From: Symbiodinium natans
Lineage: Eukaryota; Sar; Dinophyceae; Suessiales; Symbiodiniaceae
Assembly (NCBI GenBank): GCA_905221605.1
Contig: CAJNDS010000788.1
Coordinates: forward strand, 40,001 to 57,500
DNA: 17,500 nucleotides
Direction of reading: 5' to 3'
Shown: positions 9,390 to 17,500 of the stretch, one piece after another
Layout of the letters: the number at the start of each line of letters is the position of its first letter
How positions within the stretch are numbered: position 1 is the stretch's first letter
The notes under the pieces: model-generated
The model's database searches: none
Seen by the model: the letters and a program-made list of their open reading frames with translations, nothing else
What the model was told of the DNA's origin: nothing
Made by a program: the position numbers and the translations under genes

Positions 9390-10700
9390 AATATGGTTCG
9401 AGCTACTTGGTCGCTGGCGCAAGCTGTTGGGTCGCGGGGGCATATTCACAACCCTTCTGGAGCCACGAGTGCGTTACCAGCATGGGTTTTTGGGCGTCAG
9501 AGGGCTCGAGCTACTTGGTCGCTGGCGAAAGCAATTTGGTCGCGGGGGCATATTCACAACCCTTCTGGAGCCACGATTACGTTCCAGTACAGGTTTTGGG
9601 CGTCAGAGGGTTCGACAGACCTGGTCTCTGGCGCAAGCTATTTAATAGGTCGCGGGGGCATACTGTAATACCCACAACCTTTCTGGAGCCACGATCACGT
9701 TACCAGCACAGGCTTTTGGGCGTCAGAGCGTTCGAGCTACGTGGTCGCTGGCGCAAGCTATTTGGTCGCGGGGGCATATTCACAACCAATCTGGAGCCAT
9801 GATTACGTTACCAGCACAGGTGTTTGGGCGTCAGAGGGTTCGAACTATTTAACGTTGGCGCAAAGGCATGTTCACAACCCTTCTGGAGCCACGCCCAGCA
9901 CAGGTTTTTGGGCGTCAGAGGGTGCGATCGAGCTCCTTGGTCGCTGGCGCCAGCTATTTTTCCGAGAGGGTTGGAGCTACTTGGTCGCTGTGGCGCAGGC
10001 TATTGGGTCGCAGGGGCATATTCACAACCCTTCAGGAGCCACCATTACGTTGCCAGCACAGGCTTTTGGGCGTCAGGGGGTTCGAGCTACTGGGTCGCTG
10101 GCGCAAGCTATTTGCAAGCCATTTGGTCGCAGGGGCATATTGCCATCTAGAGCCACGATTACGTTGCCACCACAGGCTTTTGGGCGTCAGAGGGTTCGAG
10201 CTACTTGGTCGCTGGCGCAAGCTATTTGCAAGCTATTTGGTCGCGGGGGCATATTCACAATCCTATTGGAGCCACGATTGCGGTACCAGCACAGGTGTTT
10301 GGGCGTCAGAGGGTTCGAGCTACTTGGTGGCGCAGGCTATTTGCAAGCTATTTGGTCGTGGGGGCTGCTACCAGCACAGGTTTTTGGGCGTCAGAGGGTT
10401 CGAGCTACTTGGTCGCTGTGGCGCAAGGTATTTCGTCGCGGGGGCAGAATATTCACAACCCCTCTGGAACCACGATTACGTTACCAGCACGTCAGAGGGT
10501 TCCAGCTACTTTGTCGCTGTGGCACAAGCTATTTGGTCGCGGGGGCATATTCACAACCTTTCTGGAGCCACGATTACGTTTTCAGTACAGGTTTTTGGTT
10601 GTCAGAGCGTTCGAGCAGTTCGAGCTACTTGGTCGCTGGCCCAAGCTATTTGGTCGCGGGATTACGTTACCAGCACAAGTTTTTGGGCGTCAGAGGGTTT
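9390..10700 (+). repeat. ~108-bp minisatellite array, about 13 units
   Basis: Units begin with TTCGAGCTACTTGGTCGCTG, continue through GCAAGCTATTTGGTCGCGGG, GGCATATTCACAACCCTTCT and GGAGCCACGATTACGTTACC, and end in AGCACAGGTTTTTGGGCGTC. Unit starts fall at about 9401, 9509, 9615, 9735, 9843, 9931, 9975, 10085, 10199, 10318, 10403, 10504 and 10623; most spacings are 85-120 bp, with one partial 44-bp unit. All three plus frames stay open over long stretches (up to 341 codons at 9741-10766) because the unit has few stops. Spacings that are not multiples of three shift the frame from unit to unit, so a protein is unlikely. Confidence 0.9.
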
Positions 10701-11068
10701 CTTGGCGATGTTTATGGGTTGGTTGGTTGGTGGGGTTTTGTCTTGGATCCTCAAACTGGGGCATAGATGGTTGGTGGCTGGGTTGTCTTAGTCATGATCA
10801 TGATGGGACCGCGCATTGGCAGGGATAGTTGGCGGTATGGGCTGGAGAGGCAAGGGTGACCAGTGGGCATGGCGACAGAAAAAACTTGTAGACATTCACT
10901 TCTTTCATTCGACCCAAAGCTGTCTCATGGAATCCAAAACTGTCGGCTCTTTTCGGAAAAACGAACATAACAAAACACACAATCAAGCAGAAATGACCGG
11001 ACCGGGCAGGAAAAGCTGAAAAGCTTTCGTTCGCCGTAGTTGCTTTGAAACTGGGCTTGAGTTTCCCC
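10701..11068. other. Unique spacer between minisatellite and telomeric arrays
   Basis: No gene or repeat is seen beyond a short GGTTGGTTGGTGGGG stretch at about 10716-10735 and TCATGATCATGA at 10791-10802. Composition is ordinary. Confidence 0.5.
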
Positions 11069-11200
11069 TCTAAACCCTAAACCCTAAACCCTAAACCCTA
11101 AACCCTAGACCCTAGACCCTAAACCCTAAACCCTAAACCCTAAACCCTAAACCCTAAACCCTAAACCCTAAACCCTAAACCCTAAACCCTAAACCCTAGA
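11069..11200 (-). repeat. Telomere-type array, CCCTAAA on plus, about 18 units
   Basis: About 18 tandem CCCTAAA units run from 11071 to 11200, with a few CCCTAGA variants near 11104-11117 and at the right end. The G-rich strand is the minus strand, opposite in orientation to the block at 693-755. Confidence 0.95.
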
Positions 11201-11270
11201 CCAGACCAACTTGTACCCAGAAGTCGCCCTGCGACGCGGATTCGCCCCAGCTGTGCAGGAGGGAAAAAAA

Positions 11271-11372
11271 CCCTACACCCTAAACCCTAAACCCTAAACC
11301 CTAAGCCCTAAGCCCTAAGCCCTAAGCCCTAAACCCTAAGCCCTAAGCCCTAAGCCCTAAACCCTAAACCCT
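11271..11372 (-). repeat. Degenerate telomere array with CCCTAAG variants
   Basis: About 14 seven-base units occur, mixing CCCTAAA with runs of CCCTAAG (11299-11331 and 11334-11358). It is separated from the previous block by about 70 bp of unique sequence. The blocks of one variant suggest local amplification after the array formed. Confidence 0.92.
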
Positions 11373-11402
11373 GAATTTAAACCCAAAAGACTTTCATGTA
11401 CG

Positions 11403-11499
11403 TATGTATGTATGTATGTATGTATGTATGTATGTATGCATATATATATATATGTATATGTAGATGTAGATGTATATGTAGATGTATATGTATATGTAT
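11403..11499 (+). repeat. Compound microsatellite (TATG)n-(TA)n-(TATATG/TAGATG)n
   Basis: Nine TATG units (11403-11438) run into a TA run (11440-11452) and then mixed TATATG and TAGATG hexamers. The last two parts are mirrored in reverse complement at about 15863-15925; the TATG part is not. The giant inverted repeat therefore ends within this microsatellite. Confidence 0.9.
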
Positions 11500-12014
11500 A
11501 AGAAATGTCATTCAAAATGTTCCCACTTTCAATCACGTGGCCGCTTGTGCCACACACACACATACACTCGAGAAAGATGTGCTTTGGTGTCGGATTTAAG
11601 GCTTAATTAAGAGCTTTGTTATGAAGCAGAGGCGGACTGATGCCGGAGACTTTTCAGGAAGCGAAGCGTACGCCCTAAGCTGCTGAGCACGGGCCTGAAA
11701 TCCACGCGGAAACCCTAAACCGTAAACCCTAAACCCCAGCATCCACCGATCAGGAAGGCATGCAGGAACCATCTCACCTCGACCACGGGTGACTTTCTTA
11801 ATTACCATTTAGGGTTTATAGGGTAGAACCACGTGGGTGACCTTAGCATGATCCGCTGTTCAAGCGGGCACGCATGTTTATGACACATGTGGGGCGCTGT
11901 TCAAGTGACCCCCTCACGACTCACGATCTGCTGTTCGGACATGCCATGCCACGCCACAATTTCCACGAAACTTTTGTTTTGCGCTGAGTTGCGAAGCACT
12001 CTTCCTAAAACCCG

Positions 12015-12880
12015 TAAACCCCAAAAGAACAAATGTCAACAAGTCATATTCATAAAATATCCTTAAAATCTTAAACGCCCTGAAAATGTAGGCAAATCCC
12101 AGACAAATTCCACCCAACATCACGAAATGACAAGTATCATAGACCCGAAAGCATGAAAATATAAGTTTAGCCCTCTTACCCGATGGACTTTCTCACCCTT
12201 TTAGAAACCCTAATGCCTTAAAAACCTAAAGCCATTGTCTCTGCAACAAAAATGCATGTCAGCCAGCTAGCTGGCATAGAGTTTAAACCCTACACTAACA
12301 CCTATCAGCCCGAAAACCCCCCAAAAATGGCTGCCAGCTGGCTGGCACGACCGAGGGAAATTCAGTCATTGCTCTTAAGCCCCATCCTAAACCCCCCTAA
12401 ACCCCAAAAGAACAAATATCAACAAGTCATATTCATAAAAATATCCTTAGAATATTAATTGCCCTGAAAATATAGGCAAATCCCATACAAATTCCACCCA
12501 ACATCACAAAATGACAAGTATCATAGACCCGAAAGCATGAATATATAAGTTTAGCCCTCTTACCCGATGGACTTTCTCACCCCCTTAGAAACCCTAATTC
12601 CCTAAAAGCCTAAAGCCATTGTCTCTGCAACAACATTGCATGGCAGCAACTAACTGGCAGAGAGCTTAAACCCTAAACAAACACCTATCAACCTGAAAAC
12701 GCCCCGAAAATGGCTGCCAGCTGGCTGGCACGACCGAGGGAAACTCAGTCATTGCTCTTAAGCCCCATCCTAAACCCCCCTAAACCCCAAAAGAACAAAT
12801 ATCAATAAGTGAGTCATATTCATAAAAACAGCCTTTAAACTATTAAATGCCCTGAAAATATAGGCAAATCCCATACACAA
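12015..12880 (+). repeat. 383-bp tandem repeat in left arm (two full units plus a partial)
   Basis: Units start at TAAACCCCAAAAGAAC at 12015, 12398 and 12781, an exact 383-bp spacing twice; the third copy stops after about 100 bp. Each full unit contains the palindromic words GCCAGCTAGCTGGC and/or GCCAGCTGGCTGGC, and the text CAAGTATCATAGACCCGAAA. Unit 2 carries a changed block near 12630-12670. Confidence 0.9.
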
Positions 12881-13193
12881 TCGTGACATGGCATGCTAAG
12901 GTAACCGGACCCGAACTAGTGCATCATAGCCCCTTTGAAGGCTTGATTTAGTTAGGCTTGCAACACAATGATGCGACAGATGGACCTTGCGGTCGAGGAA
13001 GGTCTTCCTTGCTAGGTACGTGGAACGTCCGTTTCAGTTTCATTTCAGCTCCGAAGATCTGCAGAGCGTGCAGACTACTGGTGTGTTGTGCCGTTGACAC
13101 ACGACTGACTGCGTGCGGTTTTGGGAAACATGGCAGTGCAATGTTGCTTTGGGATGTTGAGGGTATCTGGGTAGAGCCGATATTTTTTTGTTT

Positions 13194-13212
13194 GGGGGGG
13201 GTGGGGGGGGGG
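13194..13212 (+). repeat. Long G run, mirrored as a C run at 14150-14170
   Basis: The left arm has eight G, one T, then ten G. The right-arm mirror is an uninterrupted run of about 20 C. The missing interruption is a small difference between arms and also a place where sequencing error is likely. Confidence 0.85.
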
Positions 13213-13496
13213 TTATGTTCATATGAGGTTTGGGTTTGTTTAAGTTTTAGGGTTTAGGATGAAGCCTTCAGCAAGATTGTGTGTTTTCCATTGGGTCTTT
13301 TGGGGATTTCGGGTTGTTGTGTATGGGAGTTTGAGGGTATCTCGGGTAGAGACATTTTGGGGGGTTATGTCTGCAATGTTTTTGCATATGAGTTTTGGGT
13401 TCGTTAAGTTTTCGGGCTTCGGATGCAGCTTTGAGCAAGCTATTATTTAAAATTGCTGCCCGTTGTTATCATATGTCTGACTGGACAAAATGGGCC

Positions 13497-13865
13497 GCCA
13501 ACCACTAAACGTCGCCAACCACTAAACGTCGGCCCGCTTCCGCGGGTCCAGCCCGGGCTGGAGTTGCGAGAGGGGGGTGGGTAAAACCCACCCCCCTTCG
13601 GCAACTCCAGCCCAGGCTGGAGTTGCGAGAGGGGGGTGGTCCATTGCGAGTGGGGGGTGTGCCCGCTGAGAATTGTCAGCGGGCACACCCGGGCACACCC
13701 CCCACTCGCAATGGACCACCCCCCTCTCGCAACTCCAGCCTGGGCTGGAGTTGCCGAAGGGGGGCCACCCCCCTCTCGCAACTCCAGCCCGGGCTGGACC
13801 CGCGGAAGCGGGCCGACGTTTAGTGGTTGGCGACGTTTAGTGGTTGGCGAGGTTTTGTGGTTGGC
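13497..13865. repeat. Nested GC-rich palindromic core of the giant inverted repeat
   Basis: The centre is built of smaller palindromes. Two 17-bp units on the left (13497-13530) face three on the right (13815-13865). Inside them lie CCAGCCCGGGCTGG-type self-complementary words near 13548, 13608, 13736 and 13784. A hairpin of 11-bp stem and 3-nt loop sits at 13572-13596. The innermost hairpin has a 15-bp stem, 13655-13669 with 13676-13690, around a GAATTG loop. GGGCACACCC is tandemly doubled at 13681-13700. Confidence 0.9.
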
Positions 13866-14484
13866 GGCCCATTTTGTCCAGTCAGACATATGATAACAAC
13901 GGGCAGCAATTTTAAATAATAGCTTGCTCAAAGCTGCATCCGAAGCCCGAAAACTTAACGAACCCAAAACTCATATGCAAAAACATTTGCAGACATAACC
14001 CCCCAAAATGTCTCTACCCGAGATACCCTCAAACTCCCATACACAACAACCCGAAATCCCCAAAAGACCCAATGGAAAACACACAATCTTGCTGAAGGCT
14101 TCATCCTAAACCCTAAAACTTAAACAAACCCAAACCTCATATGAACATAACCCCCCCCCCCCCCCCCCCCAAACAAAAAAAATCGGCTCTACCCAGATAC
14201 CCTCAACATCCCAAAGCAACATTGCACTGCCATGTTTCCCAAAACCGCACGCAGTCAGTCGTGTGTCAACGGCACAACACACCAGTAGTCTGCACGCTCT
14301 TCAGATCTTCGGAGCTGAAATGAAACTGAAACGGACGTTCCACGTACCTAGCAAGGAAGACCTTCCTCGACCGCAAGGTCCATCTGTCGCATCATTGTGT
14401 TGCAAGCCTAACTAAATCAAGTCTTCAAAGGGGCTATGATGCACTAGTTCGGGTCCGGTTACCTTAGCATGCCATGTCACGATT

Positions 14485-15347
14485 GTGTATGGGATTTGCC
14501 TATATTTTCAGGGCATTTAATAGTTTAAGGCTGTTTTTATGAATATGACTTATTGATATTTGTTCTTTTGGGGTTTAGGGGGGTTTAGGATGGGGCTTAA
14601 GAGCAATGACTGAATTTCCCTCGGTCGTGCCAGCCAGCTGGCAGCCATTTTCGGGGCGTTTTCAGGTTGATAGGTGTTTGTTTAGGGTTTAAACTCTATG
14701 CCAGCTAGCTGGCTGACATGCATTTTTGTTGCAGAGACAATGGCTTTAGGCTTTTAGGGAATTAGGGTTTCTAAGGGGGTGAGAAAGTCCATCGGGCAAG
14801 AGGGCTAAACTTATATATTCATGCTTTCGGGTCTATGATACTTGTCATTTTGTGATGTTGGGTGGAATTTGTATGGGATTTGCCTATATTTTCAGGGCAA
14901 TTAATATTCTAAGGATATTTTTATGAATATGACTTGTTGATATTTGTTCTTTTGGGGTTTAGGGGGGTTTAGGATGGGGCTTAAGAGCAATGACTGAATT
15001 TCCCTCGGTCGTGCCAGCCAGCTGGCAGCCATTTTTGGGGGGGGTTTTCGGGCTGATAGGTGTTAGTGTAGGGTTTAAACTCTATGCCAGCTAGCTGGCT
15101 GACATGCATTTTTGTTGCAGAGACAATGGCTTTAGGTCTTTAAGGCATTAGGGTTTCTAAAAGGGTGAGAAAGTCCATCGGGTAAGAGGGCTAACCTTAG
15201 ATTTTCATGCTTTCGGGTCTATGATACTTGTCATTTCGTGATGTTGGGTGGAATTTGTCTGGGATTTGCCTACATTTTCAGGGCGTTTAAGATTTTAAGG
15301 ATATTTTTATGAATATGACTTGTTGATATTTGTTCTTTTGGGGTTTA
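14485..15347 (-). repeat. Mirror copy of the 383-bp tandem repeat in right arm
   Basis: The same array is present in reverse complement, with unit boundaries at 15347, 14961 and 14577 (spacings 386 and 384). The unit mirroring the altered left unit 2 keeps the intact GCCAGCTAGCTGGC form, so the change happened on the left arm only. Confidence 0.9.
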
Positions 15348-15925
15348 CGGGTTTTAGGAAGAGTGCTTCGCAACTCAGCGCAAAACAAAAGTTTCGTGGA
15401 AATTGTGGCGTGGCATGGCATGTCCGAACAGCAGATCGTGAGTCGTGAGGGGGTCACTTGAACAGCGCCCCACATGTGTCATAAACATGCGTGCCCGCTT
15501 GAACAGCGGATCATGCTAAGGTCACCCACGTGGTTCTACCCTATAAACCCTAAATGGTAATTAAGAAAGTCACCCGTGGTCGAGGTGAGATGGTTCCTGC
15601 ATGCCTTCCTGACCGGTGGATGCTGGGGTTTAGGGTTTACGGTTTAGGGTTTCCGCGTGGATTTCAGGCCCGTGCTCAGCAGCTTAGGGCGTACGCTTCG
15701 CTTCCTGAAAAGTCTCCGGCATCAGTCCGCCTCTGCTTCATAACAAAGCTCTTAATTAAGCCTTAAATCCGACACCAAAGCACATCTTTCTCGAGTGTAT
15801 GTGTGTGTGTGGCACAAGCGGCCACGTGATTGAAAGTGGGAACATTTTGAATGACATTTCTTATACATATACATATACATCTACATATACATCTACATCT
15901 ACATATACATATACATATATATATG

Positions 15926-16600
15926 AGGCAGGAACCTTTATGTATGATTTGACCTCTTTCTTTGTTTTCATACTAGCCTATACTACTGCTACGATTAACA
16001 GAGTTATCGAATAGGGCCATCACGCTCCTCTGAAGACTGCTTCAAAACCCCAACACTAAACCCTAACCCTAAACCCTAAGCCCGAAAAATAAGAAATATA
16101 ATAAAACAAGAGCCTACCTACCTCCCTAGAGGCGAAACAGAGAGACTACACCGTGTGTTTCTTTCGCACTGAACCCCAAAGACCTACCCCTAAGCTCTAG
16201 GGGAGAGGACGCCGTGGGAACCTATTCTTGGGATAGGTTGTTTTTTAAAAAGATTATGAAACATTCGGACACGGTATCACGAGAATACTGTGAGCAGATA
16301 CTTCATTTTTTGAATTCATGCCCGTGCATGCGAGTTCATGCCCTTCATGCCCCGTGCACGCGAACGCCCCGCAAAACGGAATAACAACGATATACCCTCC
16401 AACTAACCTATTGTTGGGACAGGTGCTCGAACGAAAATTACTGTGAAACATTCTTGTTGTTAAATACACGGTGAATCTGAAAGGTCTGGGGTTCATGGTT
16501 GAACAATAAACCCTATAAGGCTTCAAGGTGTGGGGACTACAAACCTGAAACCCTATAGGGACCCGCCCCTTGTGGAGCATTTAGGGTTTCACGTGTAGGG
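15926..16600. other. Non-coding flank right of the palindrome, short telomere-like block
   Basis: A short block of CCCTAAA/CCCTAA units lies at 16053-16083. A small hairpin, AACCTAT with ATAGGTT, occupies 16219-16239 and is followed by a T run. Repeats of TTCATGCCCGTGCA type occur at 16315-16365. Single telomere-like words occur near 16579 and 16594. The 108-codon minus frame at 16254-16580 has no recognised domain. Confidence 0.5.
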
Positions 16601-17500
16601 TTTACGGTGAAGTGTCTAGGGTTTTCTTTTCAAGCTCATCTATGCGACTCGAACGATTTCTGATGGGAGAGCGGGCGTGCAGCTTCGCACAATGGCACAC
16701 TGTGGGTCGAAATGCAACGGCAGCAAAGAGGCCGCAAGCAAAAGGCAAGGCAACACGTTTCGGACAGGCAGGAGCAGTGTCAGAGACCAAATGGTTGGGT
16801 TGCAGGCCAGCCACTTGAATAGCCCAGCCAAAATGACTTAGTAGAGGGGCCCCGACTAAAGCAGGTAGACCATTAACTTTCAGCCTTTCGCAAAATCGCC
16901 ACGTTCGTTGCAAGAAGGGACCTCCTCCCCTGCAGCGGCTGAGTTCCCTTATACCATCTCTTTTGTTTTCTTTCTGTCCCTTGTTCCTATGTCTCCAATT
17001 TTGTCGATTGTAGGTATTCAAGGGAAGTGCTAAGCTACTAAAGAGGACAAATAAGGTTTCCCTGTCCCCTTTGGCTGTCCTGAATTAATCTTGTCTTTTC
17101 TCAGTCTGCACTCTGCGAGAGAGGAATGGACAGTAGAAGGGAAACAACAACGCATGGGCAAGAATGCTTCTCTCTCTTTTCTTATTGAGATGACTGGGCA
17201 CATAAGACTGAGAAGAGACTCCCCTCCTGTCTGAATCTCTGCTTTGGCTCTTATCTTGCAGAGGAGAAGAACTTTTATATAAGAAGAGGAACCAGGAACA
17301 GACACCAGAGAGAAAGTGCAAGGAGCTGACAAGAGTGCTTCTCTCTTCTCTTTTTGACAAAAACCGAGGGAAAGAGAGTGAAAACAAGAAGCTTTGTTTT
17401 GTCCGTTGCAGAAAGGGGGCTCCCTCTCCCCGTGGAGCAGGGTTGATTTCCCGTGTTCGCTCCCGTTTGCCTTCTTTCTCTCCTGCGCTCCTATGTCTTC
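16601..17500. other. Right end of window, no recognisable gene; weak ~500-bp repeat
   Basis: Open frames of 60-139 codons overlap on the minus strand (16602-17021, 17030-17387), but none has a recognisable motif. Sequence at about 16904-16997 (CGTTGCAAGAAGGGACCTCC ... GTTCCTATGTCTCC) loosely resembles 17404-17500 (CGTTGCAGAAAGGGGGCTCC ... GCTCCTATGTCTTC), which suggests an old tandem duplication cut by the window end. Confidence 0.35.

Larger units (their letters stand above)
11439..15925. repeat. Giant inverted repeat (palindrome), ~4.5 kb, arms ~2.23 and ~2.25 kb
   Basis: The plus strand of 11439-13669 reappears as reverse complement in 13676-15925. Paired positions sum to about 27,362 in the outer part: the minus frame 11808-11596 is repeated identically as plus 15554-15766, and 11512-11520 mirrors 15842-15850. 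The arms are nearly but not fully identical. The left arm has an extra 10 bp near 13580 and 4 bp at about 12809; the right arm has an extra 17-bp unit at 13849-13865; there are single-base changes and one patch of dense differences near 12630-12670. No transposase or other protein is recognisable inside. Candidates are a fold-back element, an inverted duplication at a former chromosome end, or less likely an assembly artefact. Confidence 0.93.

Noticed and set aside
9741-10766. 341-codon plus-strand frame
   Set aside because: It is a translation of the minisatellite; the other two frames are equally open and unit lengths break the frame.
12958-13257. Frame containing LGTWNVR, like the start of a LINE-type endonuclease domain
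   Set aside because: Only about seven residues fit, and nothing downstream in any frame resembles the rest of the domain; probably chance.
13443-13967. 174-codon minus frame over the palindrome centre, and its plus-strand counterparts
   Set aside because: These are translations of nested inverted repeats (GPTFSGWRR, TPAWAGV and similar) with no protein character.
11439-15925. Palindrome as a pure sequencing artefact (read folding back on itself)
   Set aside because: The arms differ by a 17-bp unit, a 10-bp insert, 4 bp, scattered substitutions and a 40-bp diverged block, which is more than a folded read would normally show. Not excluded without raw reads.
16219-16246. Hairpin followed by a T run, like a bacterial terminator
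   Set aside because: The 7-bp stem is weak and the sequence is eukaryotic; no gene ends there.
16820-16845. Minus-strand GTCATTTTGGCTG, similar to the dinoflagellate spliced leader (CCATTTTGGCTCAAG)
   Set aside because: Only about ten consecutive bases match and the CAAG end is missing, so a relic spliced leader is not supported.

Overview
The window looks like nuclear DNA of a dinoflagellate, most plausibly a Symbiodiniaceae or Suessiales-type alga. The reasons are plant-type TTTAGGG/CCCTAAA telomere-like repeats scattered everywhere, intron-rich genes on one strand, splice donors that seem to use GA and GC as well as GT, and a very repeat-rich, gene-poor layout. No bacterial operons, rRNA, tRNA or CRISPR are visible. 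The assignment is inferred from these traits, not from a database match.

Layout: 1-790 is a subtelomere-like satellite with a 9-unit TTTAGGG block embedded in it. 791-2355 is non-coding, with a strong T-rich tract at about 1795-1975. Minus-strand 3787-2356 holds the N-terminal half of a mitochondrial-type cytochrome P450 in six exons; its haem-binding half is not found in the window. 3788-5438 is intergenic, with telomere-like motifs and a (CTG)12 tract. Minus-strand 8629-5439 is the best gene here: an eight-exon model of about 786 codons whose last exon is a family 92 glycosyltransferase (GT92) domain. 8630-10700 is dominated by a ~108-bp minisatellite. 11069-11372 holds two CCCTAAA-type blocks. 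11439-15925 is a giant, nearly perfect inverted repeat of about 4.5 kb. 15926-17500 shows no gene.

The two genes share a strand, as is common in dinoflagellate unidirectional gene clusters, but nothing suggests that they work together: one is an oxidative enzyme probably targeted to mitochondria, the other a sugar transferase with an unrecognised N-terminal extension. Their introns are short (45-216 bp). Most donors and acceptors share a short direct repeat, 2-5 bp in most cases and 11 bp in one, and several introns carry telomere-like sequence. This resembles introner-like insertion.

The two most unusual features are the giant palindrome, with its nested GC-rich centre and diverged 383-bp tandem repeats, and the direct-repeat-flanked, telomere-motif-bearing introns.
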